DNA of 64,000 bases from positions 19,690-83,689 of the forward strand of contig JAFEAR010000176.1 in NCBI GenBank assembly GCA_018266335.1, written 5' to 3'. Below the pieces are notes generated by a model, which did no database searches, had not been told where the DNA came from, and saw only the letters and a program-made list of their open reading frames with translations. The position numbers and the translations under genes are program-made. This document shows positions 58,437-64,000 of the stretch, one piece after another. Origin of the DNA: Bdellovibrionales bacterium. GTDB lineage: Bacteria > Bdellovibrionota > UBA2428. Position 1 is the first letter of the stretch. Each line of letters starts with the position of its first letter.

Positions 58437-58847
58437 GTGATGCACATGAATTGGCCGTCGCTCGCAGGTGGATTGCTGGTGGGATTCGCGTCGGCGCTGT
58501 TGTTAGTGGGAGCCGGCCGGGTTGCAGGAGTAAGCGGCATTGCGGCACAAGCGCTGTACCATCGGAAATCCGGAGACATTCTTTGGCGCTGGCTCTTTTT
58601 GCTGGGTCTTGTAGCCGGGGGATTTGCGGGCGCGCAGTGGTTGCCGCAGAATTTTCCGCTGAATAACGACCCTCTCCTTTTGCTGGGCGCAGCCGGGTTG
58701 CTCGTGGGGATCGGAGCCAAGCTGGCCAACGGCTGCACCAGCGGACACGGCATTTGCGGTTTGGGGCGCGGCTCGTTGCGATCCTTGGTGGCCGTGCTGA
58801 CCTTTCTGGCCTTTGGCGCACTCACCGTTTACTTGCGGAGATCGTGA
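58437..58847 (+). CDS. YeeE/YedE-type membrane protein, first half
   Basis: YeeE/YedE (TsuA-related) proteins import thiosulfate or other sulfur compounds through conserved Cys. The 136-aa product has about four helices and the hallmark KLANGCTSGHGICGLGRGSL, with Cys and His lining the channel. Two-gene split versions of this transporter are known (PmpA/PmpB style), and a partner follows 3 bp later. The start could be the GTG at 58437 or the ATG at 58446. Confidence 0.88.
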   Translation: MMHMNWPSLAGGLLVGFASALLLVGAGRVAGVSGIAAQALYHRKSGDILWRWLFLLGLVAGGFAGAQWLPQNFPLNNDPLLLLGAAGLLVGIGAKLANGCTSGHGICGLGRGSLRSLVAVLTFLAFGALTVYLRRS

Positions 58848-58849
58848 GC

Positions 58850-59299
58850 ATGAAAATCCTAAGGCGCCACGAAACAATTGCACTACTCAGCGGATTTATC
58901 TTTGCCCTTGGCCTGGCTATTGCCGGCATGACTGATCCGCACCGAGTGCAATCCTTTTTAGATTTCAGCTCGTCGCAATGGGACCCCAGCTTGGCCTGGA
59001 CCTTGGGAGGAGCGGTGGCGGTCTACGCTTTGGCACAGCGCTGGATTGATCGTCGACGCAAAACTCTTTTCAACGAGGCATACCATCCACCTCACGCACG
59101 CGCTATCGACACCAAACTCATCCTAGGGGCCGCGCTCTTCGGTACCGGCTGGGGCCTGGCCGGCCTTTGTCCGGGCCCCGCGCTTAGCCGCTTGGCTACA
59201 CCGGCTCTGCCGATATTCGTTTTTGTAACGGCTATGTTGGCAGGGTTGCGCCTAGGCGATTGGTTGGGTCGCCAGCCGATTTCTTTTCGCGTTCGCTAA
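58850..59299 (+). CDS. YeeE/YedE-type membrane protein, second half
   Basis: The start at 58850 (MKILRRHETIALLSGFIFAL) follows the previous stop by two bases; a longer frame overlaps it. The 149-aa product has about four helices and the motifs LAIAGMTDPHRVQSFLDFSS and GTGWGLAGLCPGPALSRLAT, where Cys-Pro-Gly-Pro matches the second half of the YeeE family. Together with the preceding gene it would form one sulfur transporter. Confidence 0.88.
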   Translation: MKILRRHETIALLSGFIFALGLAIAGMTDPHRVQSFLDFSSSQWDPSLAWTLGGAVAVYALAQRWIDRRRKTLFNEAYHPPHARAIDTKLILGAALFGTGWGLAGLCPGPALSRLATPALPIFVFVTAMLAGLRLGDWLGRQPISFRVR

Positions 59300-59335
59300 G
59301 TTTTTGGCTATGAAGCCAGGCCTGGAGGAACGCCT

Positions 59336-59938
59336 ATGTTCGCAAAAATCATACTGAGTCTTAGCTGTCTTTTGGGTACCCCGATCGCCCACGCCGAAGG
59401 CGTGCATGCTGACTCCGTGGATAACGCGGGCCGATTCCTGAAACATTTGGTGGTCGATGCCACCGGCAACGTGGTGTGGGCCGCCTTTGAAGCAGGTGCG
59501 AATATGGAGAACGAACCTCTCCGCTCGTACTGCATTCGCGCCCAAGTCGGCGAACTGCGTATGTGGACCAACGGCATTGAACATTCCTCGGGCAGTTACG
59601 TTTCGAAGCTCAAAGAATTTGCGCGCATTATTTCGTCGAACAACTTTGTTCCTGCCCCCGCCATTGCCATTAATTGGAACCGTGGTCCCTTTGGCGTTCG
59701 CTTCGGCACCGATACCCAGCGCGCCAATGCCGCCATTCGCAACTATTCGTACGTGAGTGATTGGCAGGGCATTCGTTTTAACCACGTGTACCTGGAAGTG
59801 TCGCCCTTCGCGAGTGCCGACGGCAAATCGTGCAACATTGTCCGCCGAGCCCAGCTAGAATACTATTTCGGGATGATCGCCAACTGCGTGTCGCATATGG
59901 GCGCCAGCTGCCGCCCCGATGTGTTCGACGGCATGTGA
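59336..59938 (+). CDS. Secreted protein of unknown function
   Basis: The 200-aa product has a signal peptide (MFAKIILSLSCLLGTPIAHA). GGAGG lies 7 bases before the ATG. The mature protein has four Cys, likely in disulfides, and an aromatic, beta-rich central part (AIAINWNRGPFGVRFGTDTQ, QGIRFNHVYLEVSPFASADG). No family is recognised. It converges on the outer-membrane protein gene with a 4 bp gap. Confidence 0.7.
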   Translation: MFAKIILSLSCLLGTPIAHAEGVHADSVDNAGRFLKHLVVDATGNVVWAAFEAGANMENEPLRSYCIRAQVGELRMWTNGIEHSSGSYVSKLKEFARIISSNNFVPAPAIAINWNRGPFGVRFGTDTQRANAAIRNYSYVSDWQGIRFNHVYLEVSPFASADGKSCNIVRRAQLEYYFGMIANCVSHMGASCRPDVFDGM

Positions 59939-59942
59939 ATTG

Positions 59943-60854
59943 TTACAGCGAGAGCGTGTAGCTAACCTGATATTTTTTAATCGTCACGTCGCGGGATTGA
60001 ATGCTGGCGTTGAGCTGCGAGTAAATGCCCGCACTGAGTCCTCGGTAGTCTGCTGAAACGCTGATCGACGAAAAGGAATTATCCAGCGTCGCCATGCAGG
60101 GATAGGAATTGCCGGCTGCGTCGCCTAGTTTCACGCAGCGATTGCTCGAGTCGTGCACAATCATTGCCAGGGCTGTAACCGAAAAGCGACCGATGCGCGT
60201 AGTTGCGTGAAGCCCCGTGAGGGGGCCGTAGTCGTCGCTATCCCAAGCATGATGGTAATGCGTGTCGAAGCCCGGAGCCGGGGGCGAATCGTAGTCGTAG
60301 TCGTATTCCATATGGACACGGGAATAAAAAACGCCTCCGAAGGCCGCCATCGCAAAAAATGTTTTGGTGTCACCCACCAACAGCACGTTCACGCCCAACG
60401 CACCGGACTTACCCGCGGTCGCACTGTTGTGAATCGTTAAGTTGGGCGTGGTGAGCTGCGAATTGAAGTCGACATAGTAGTTCGACGAGCTGTGAGTGTA
60501 GAGCCCAAAAGCAAAGAGCGAAGCCCGTCCGATCGACGGCGAACGGTAAGACAAACCCACACCGTAACCGCTGGGTTTTCCTGAATAGTTGCCATTACCA
60601 GCAATGTTAAGCCCCTCCGAAGCACCAAAATCACCACTCACCTTGCCGGTAAGGTAACCAACCTGGGGCGTAAAGTGATGTTCACTATCGCGACCTAGTC
60701 CAGGCAAGGGAGGCGAAGCTAAACGTTCTTGGGTGACTAGGGCGGCCACGCGCAAGCCCACCGTCATGTAGTCGGCCATGTCCGCAGCATGCGCACCGGC
60801 CGAGGCAAACAAGGCCCCGAGCAGAGAATAACCAGCACCACGGCAAATTTTCAC
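59943..60854 (-). CDS. Outer-membrane beta-barrel protein
   Basis: With the GTG at 60854 the product has a signal peptide (ICRGAGYSLLGALFASAGAH). Alternating amphipathic strands and aromatic girdles follow (YGVGLSYRSPSIGRASLFAF, GLYTHSSSNYYVDFNSQL, TKTFFAMAAFGGVFYSRVHM), and the end is KKYQVSYTLSL. A His/Asp-rich loop (YDYDYDSPPAPGFDTHYHHA) could bind metal. Longer in-frame starts exist up to 60899. It is a barrel by pattern only. Confidence 0.7.
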   Translation of the reverse strand: MKICRGAGYSLLGALFASAGAHAADMADYMTVGLRVAALVTQERLASPPLPGLGRDSEHHFTPQVGYLTGKVSGDFGASEGLNIAGNGNYSGKPSGYGVGLSYRSPSIGRASLFAFGLYTHSSSNYYVDFNSQLTTPNLTIHNSATAGKSGALGVNVLLVGDTKTFFAMAAFGGVFYSRVHMEYDYDYDSPPAPGFDTHYHHAWDSDDYGPLTGLHATTRIGRFSVTALAMIVHDSSNRCVKLGDAAGNSYPCMATLDNSFSSISVSADYRGLSAGIYSQLNASIQSRDVTIKKYQVSYTLSL

Positions 60855-61026
60855 GTCTTCATCATAGCCCGACGTGCGACTTGGCTTAGCAAACGTCAAA
60901 TAATTTCGGTCTCAAAGTGGCCCCCCCATGAACCTTGGCTCCGGCGAGTGGTCCCATAAAGAGACTCATTCACACGCCAAACTTCTCCCGGGCCACTTTA
61001 AACACACGCGCGGCGTGGCATAGGCC

Positions 61027-61455
61027 TTGCTAACCAACGTCAGCACGAAAATTGAATTGGTAGAAGTTCAGAACGACGGCACGCTCGTTATGAAAACGCG
61101 CCAGAACGGAACAATCGAAAAACAGATTTCGCCGGCAACCCTCAATTTCTTTTCGGCGGCAAACTACTCTCTGCAGAGCGCAGAAATCAAAACGACTTAT
61201 CATCCGGTCGTATGCATGATGATCATGAACCCCCTGACGCTCGGGCGTCTTACTATTTCGGTATACGGAATTATTGGTGGCGATGCCGAGGGATTCACCG
61301 GCGACACGCGATTCATTGTGAATGAATCCAATTGTTCGGTACACTCTTCCACGGCACCGGCGCTAGAAGAAGACCGCGAGAGCGCCCAGGAACTCATCTC
61401 CACCCTGCGCATCCTTGCAAACGAGTTCTATTTCGAACGCTTCGGCGACAAGTAA
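61027..61455 (+). CDS. Hypothetical protein, possibly a 5'-truncated remnant
   Basis: The 142-residue frame starts at a TTG with no ribosome site; its first ATG is at residue 22. The sequence has a globular character (VVCMMIMNPLTLGRLTISVY, DTRFIVNESNCSVHSSTAPA) and two Cys, but no signal peptide. Upstream in the same frame lies ATG at 60928 and 31 codons ending in TAG at 61021, so the region may be a gene broken by an amber codon, or two unrelated frames. Function unknown. Confidence 0.45.
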   Translation: MLTNVSTKIELVEVQNDGTLVMKTRQNGTIEKQISPATLNFFSAANYSLQSAEIKTTYHPVVCMMIMNPLTLGRLTISVYGIIGGDAEGFTGDTRFIVNESNCSVHSSTAPALEEDRESAQELISTLRILANEFYFERFGDK

Positions 61456-61468
61456 TCCTGAGCAAATA

Positions 61469-61500
61469 CCCGGCGCAGCAACAACTATTGCCGCGCCGGG
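61469..61500 (+). terminator. Inverted repeat after the 61027 frame, weak terminator candidate
   Basis: CCCGGCGC and GCGCCGGG form an 8 bp stem with a 16-base loop 13 bp after the stop codon. No T run follows immediately, so termination is uncertain. Confidence 0.35.
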
Positions 61501-61787
61501 GTCTACAGTTTGTTAAGGTAGATTATTTTTTTGGTTTCTATCCCGTTTGGGCTTCTAAGAAATCTGGTGGACCCAGGTTCGTGCTTATCGAACTTATGTT
61601 CTCCAAAACGGGTTGCCTTATTTCGAGGATTTTCAAACATTTATACTGGATCAGAGAAAATGCCTGCGTGGCAATACCGTTGAGAACCAGGATTGAGAAC
61701 ATCGTGAGAATAGCCGAATTTGGCCGCCGATAAAACGGTCTTCCACCCCGCTCTCAAGGCAAGAACTGTCGCTCTTAAAAATTACGT

Positions 61788-61816
61788 TTATACATATAAG
61801 TATGGTATTATACATA
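61788..61816 (+). repeat. Two copies of TTATACATA in front of brnT
   Basis: TTATACATA occurs at 61788-61796 and 61808-61816, 20 bp apart, about two helical turns. The second copy ends one base before the brnT GTG. Toxin-antitoxin operons are usually self-repressed, so these are candidate binding sites for the ribbon-helix-helix antitoxin, by inference. Confidence 0.5.
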
Positions 61817-61817
61817 C

Positions 61818-62096
61818 GTGAATTTCGAGTGGGATTTGGCTAAGGAACTTGAGAACAAGCGAAAGCATGGGATCAGTTTCACGGAAGCCGTTGAGACCTT
61901 CTCAGATCCAAATGGCGTGCAGCTCGTGGACAAGACTCATTCCAAAACGGAAGAGCGGTTCTATTGGGTTGGAAAATCGGATTCGGGTCGAATCTTGACG
62001 ACCCGATTCACAAGACGAGGAACTAAGATTCGTATCATCGGATGCGCCGAGTGGCGTAAGTTCAGGAGGTTCTATGAAACAGCCCAAGATGTCTGA
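61818..62096 (+). CDS. brnT: BrnT-family ribonuclease toxin
   Basis: The 92-aa product matches BrnT throughout: MNFEWDLAKELENKRKHGIS, FTEAVETFSDPNGVQLVDKT and THSKTEERFYWVGKSDSGRI, then RFTRRGTKIRIIGCAEWRKF. BrnT is a RelE-fold RNase that blocks translation until bound by BrnA. The start is a GTG without a Shine-Dalgarno. It overlaps the antitoxin gene by 23 bp. Confidence 0.92.
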   Translation: MNFEWDLAKELENKRKHGISFTEAVETFSDPNGVQLVDKTHSKTEERFYWVGKSDSGRILTTRFTRRGTKIRIIGCAEWRKFRRFYETAQDV

Positions 62097-62352
62097 TTTG
62101 AAGGTCGATGTCGTCGGCACTCGGCGTATGCGCAAGCAGATGGCCAAGGCGAAGAAGGTTAAAATCACGATCAACCTTGATTCGGACCTGCTCGAGGTTT
62201 TGCGTGAGATGGCAGAAGAGCGTGGAGCCCCCTACCAGAGCTTGATTAATCGAATTTTGCGCCAAGTCGCTATGGAGCGTAAAACGCTCGAAGATACGCG
62301 CCTTGAGAAGCTCGAGAGAGAGCTAGCCTTGCTTAAAAAGAAGATCGCTTGA
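62074..62352 (+). CDS. brnA: BrnA-family antitoxin, ribbon-helix-helix
   Basis: The 92-aa product has a central RHH domain (KVKITINLDSDLLEVLREMA, EERGAPYQSLINRILRQVAM) and a long Lys/Glu-rich C-terminal helix that would neutralise BrnT. It starts inside the toxin gene, with GGAGG upstream of its ATG. Toxin first, antitoxin second is the normal BrnTA order. Confidence 0.88.
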   Translation: MKQPKMSDLKVDVVGTRRMRKQMAKAKKVKITINLDSDLLEVLREMAEERGAPYQSLINRILRQVAMERKTLEDTRLEKLERELALLKKKIA

Positions 62353-62373
62353 TTTGAGCCGCGGGGCTACGTT

Positions 62374-63276
62374 TTGAAGCGAAGTCATTTACTCAAAAAC
62401 TACTATGCGTGTTGCTTCCGGGCTGATCTACGTCCGGCACGCAAGCTTTTGAAGGGGCACAGCTTCCCGATTGAGCAGAAGTTCCATCGACGCTTCGGTG
62501 AAAGAGTTCAGGAATCCATTCGTGGCTACGATCCGTTAGTGCGGGACATCATTCGAGCCTACCGCAGTTACTACGGGGCGGTTTTGATGCGGGATCATCC
62601 TTTGGCGAAGGCCGAGCGCATGCTCAAAACTCAGCTGACCCTCGCGTTGCGCTCCTACGGATGCACGATTCGCCCTTCGGCGTCGTTTGAAAGTATCGAG
62701 AAGATGATTGAAGCCGCATTGCGAAAGCGTGGTTTCTATTCCCGACCGGGCACCGTCTCTCCATTCAGGAACATTCTTATCTGGAAGGGCCAGAGTACTC
62801 GCAGCTATTCCGTTCATCTACCCTTAGGACGCAGGCAAGTTCGTGTGAGGTGCTTGAAGAATTTCGTGGAACTTGGGTGGATGCACTACGCCTCGTTTGG
62901 CCGATATTATGTCGGAGGCTGGGCCGACAAAGACGAGCTCTTCTGCGTGGATCAGGCCTGGAAAGGGCGTGAATTGGACTTCCGAGTTTCTTTTTTGATT
63001 CATGAGGCCCAGCACTTCGACGACTATCGACGCTTTCCTAAGCTTAAGGGAAAAGCTCTCGAGTATCGGGCCAAGCTTTGCGAACTCATCTATCATCCGA
63101 AGCCACTGAAGGTGTGGCGGCACTTCAAGACCATGGCTGCCAACGACGCGCAAAACCCCCACGCTTGGGCGGCCTACAAAATCGTGTCGGGGCTTGGCGA
63201 TGTTTCATCGGCGATGGCCTTGAAAACGCAGGCAAGGTTCCTCTTTGAGGCGGATTCTCAAAGATACAGCAAATAA
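62374..63276 (+). CDS. Zincin-like protein of unknown family
   Basis: The 300-aa product has H210-E-A-Q-H214 in VSFLIHEAQHFDDYRRFP and a Glu at 230 (LEYRAKLCEL), the layout of a gluzincin metallopeptidase or related hydrolase. The N-terminal third (residues 40-120) is a basic alpha-helical segment. No signal peptide is seen, so it is probably cytoplasmic. The TTG start at 62374 is 22 bp after brnA and no terminator separates them, so it may be co-transcribed. The family is not recognised. Confidence 0.68.
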   Translation: MKRSHLLKNYYACCFRADLRPARKLLKGHSFPIEQKFHRRFGERVQESIRGYDPLVRDIIRAYRSYYGAVLMRDHPLAKAERMLKTQLTLALRSYGCTIRPSASFESIEKMIEAALRKRGFYSRPGTVSPFRNILIWKGQSTRSYSVHLPLGRRQVRVRCLKNFVELGWMHYASFGRYYVGGWADKDELFCVDQAWKGRELDFRVSFLIHEAQHFDDYRRFPKLKGKALEYRAKLCELIYHPKPLKVWRHFKTMAANDAQNPHAWAAYKIVSGLGDVSSAMALKTQARFLFEADSQRYSK

Positions 63277-63363
63277 CTTCGCTCATCGAACTGAAGTCAT
63301 CGAACCGGAATTTTCGAAGTTAAATTGGAATCTTGGGGCGAGAACTCGCCAAAAACCTAAAAA

Positions 63364-63449
63364 TGGTGGAGAGAGAAGGATTCGAACCTTCGAAGGCGGA
63401 TGCCAGCAGATTTACAGTCTGCCCCGTTTGGCCACTTCGGTATCTCTCC
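63364..63449 (-). tRNA. tRNA-Tyr (anticodon GTA)
   Basis: The 86-base class II tRNA starts GGAGAGATACCGAAGTGGCC, has the anticodon loop CTGTAAA closed by CAGA/TCTG, a long variable arm, and ends TCTCTCCACCA with encoded CCA. In E. coli the equivalent tyrU is followed by glyT; here it is followed by a 20.5 kb insert. Confidence 0.97.
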
Positions 63450-63467
63450 GTACAAGGTCTTCGCTAC

Positions 63468-63543
63468 TGGAGCTGGCAACAGGAATCGAACCTGCGACCA
63501 CCGGTTTACAAAACCGGTGCTCTACCAACTGAGCTATGCCAGC
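63468..63543 (-). tRNA. tRNA-Thr (anticodon TGT)
   Basis: The 76-base cloverleaf starts GCTGGCATAGCTCAGTTGGT, has the anticodon loop TTTGTAA closed by CCGGT/ACCGG, and ends TTGCCAGCTCCA with encoded CCA. It precedes tRNA-Tyr on the same strand, as thrU precedes tyrU in E. coli. Confidence 0.97.
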
Positions 63544-63589
63544 GCGAACTGCTCCGCATGTCCTAGACCATAGGGTTGGCAAGTTCAAG

Positions 63590-64000
63590 TCAGTGGGCGA
63601 TTTCGGGGGCTACCGGAGCATCGGGCCCCACCAGGGTCCCTAAATCAATGTCCCGGAGTCTAAAATCATCGGCCGTTAGGGCCGTTGCCTGGCCCTGCTT
63701 AACGCACAAATCGCGGAGCGATTTGGCCAGGGGGCCCTGAACCAAGGCCTGGGTCTTCTTATCTTTTTCAACGTTCCAGGGGCTCGCAAAGAGCGGCTCC
63801 CAGGCCTGTAAGAAGGCCGCGAGTGCCGCCCGGTACGCCTTAGCTGCCGCCGGCGTGCGTGCACATTTGGTATAGGCCTTAGCAAGGGTCGGAATAAGAG
63901 CACGCATGTCCCAGGCTAACCAAAAGCGGGGGCGCTCACCCACATCCATTTCGCTGAGCTCAGTTTCGAGTCCCACCGTACCCTGAGCACTGCGGGCAAT
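63590..64000 (-). CDS. Unidentified protein, 5' end beyond the window
   Basis: The frame stays open to the window edge, so the start is missing. The visible 137 residues are Ala-rich and helical (LIPTLAKAYTKCARTPAAAK, AYRAALAAFLQAWEPLFASP) and end DAPVAPEIAH. No domain can be named. Its stop is 46 bp upstream of tRNA-Thr(TGT), on the same strand. Confidence 0.6.
   Translation of the reverse strand: MARSAQGTVGLETELSEMDVGERPRFWLAWDMRALIPTLAKAYTKCARTPAAAKAYRAALAAFLQAWEPLFASPWNVEKDKKTQALVQGPLAKSLRDLCVKQGQATALTADDFRLRDIDLGTLVGPDAPVAPEIAH

Larger units (their letters stand above)
61456..61817. other. Gene-free gap of 362 bp
   Basis: Apart from one hairpin (61469-61500) and repeats directly in front of brnT (61788-61816), no gene is evident. 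A 54-codon minus-strand frame at 61538-61702 has no ribosome site. The AT content is visibly higher than in neighbouring genes. Confidence 0.6.

Noticed and set aside
61538..61702. A 54-codon minus-strand frame in the gap before brnT
   Set aside because: The N-terminus is mildly hydrophobic, but there is no Shine-Dalgarno, no family and no conserved context.
42855..63363. Possible att-site duplication of the tRNA-Tyr 3' end marking a mobile island
   Set aside because: I could not find a second copy of the tRNA-Tyr end near tRNA-Gly, nor any integrase, transposase or phage gene in the block.

Overview
This 64 kb stretch of a bacterial chromosome (GC in the mid-50s percent by eye) carries Gram-negative hallmarks: an LptE lipoprotein, an Mla/MCE lipid transporter, an outer-membrane barrel and many signal peptides. 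The alr-mlaE-mlaF-mlaD order, the di-heme secreted cytochromes and a Cys-rich secreted protein recall Bdellovibrionota or other former deltaproteobacteria. That placement is an inference, not a phylogeny.

Region 1 (1-10,000) holds the end of mazG, rpsT, holA and lptE, a dciA-like gene, and a tight minus-strand operon alr-mlaE-mlaF-mlaD-(GYF/TPR membrane protein). A bolA-like gene is divergent from alr. Region 2 (10,000-42,550) is an almost uninterrupted minus-strand block of expression genes. In transcription order it reads tuf, tRNA-Trp, secE, nusG, rplKAJL, rpoBC, rpsL, rpsG, fusA, the S10 and spc operons, secY, adk, the alpha operon, then a TlpA-like thioredoxin, rpsN and the membrane pyrophosphatase hppA. 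Expected members are missing or moved. There is no rplC between rpsJ and rplD, no rpsD between rpsK and rpoA, and no rpmG beside tRNA-Trp. rpsN lies 8 kb from its usual place. Several ribosomal proteins carry Lys/Ala-rich tails.

Region 3 (42,850-63,360) separates the two halves of the classical tRNA-Thr/Tyr/Gly/Thr-tuf cluster. tRNA-Gly and tRNA-Thr(GGT) stay next to tuf, while tRNA-Tyr and tRNA-Thr(TGT) lie 20.5 kb upstream in the same orientation. Between them is a four-gene operon for secreted proteins: two large di-heme c-type cytochromes, an unknown protein and a PDZ-like protein. A divergent paralogue of the unknown protein follows. Then come a JmjC-like oxygenase, a FemAB/GNAT-like transferase, a DTW-domain tRNA-modifying enzyme, an ABC-F ATPase, murJ, a CBS/UspA/YeeE-YedE operon, secreted and outer-membrane proteins, a BrnT/BrnA toxin-antitoxin pair and a zincin-like protein.

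The most interesting candidate for an undescribed system is the cytochrome locus at 43,289-49,875. Four co-directional, nearly touching genes for exported proteins are flanked by a second copy of one of their unknown partners. A secreted redox or oxygenase module fits, but its substrate cannot be read from sequence. No rRNA genes, CRISPR arrays, insertion sequences or prophage genes were seen.
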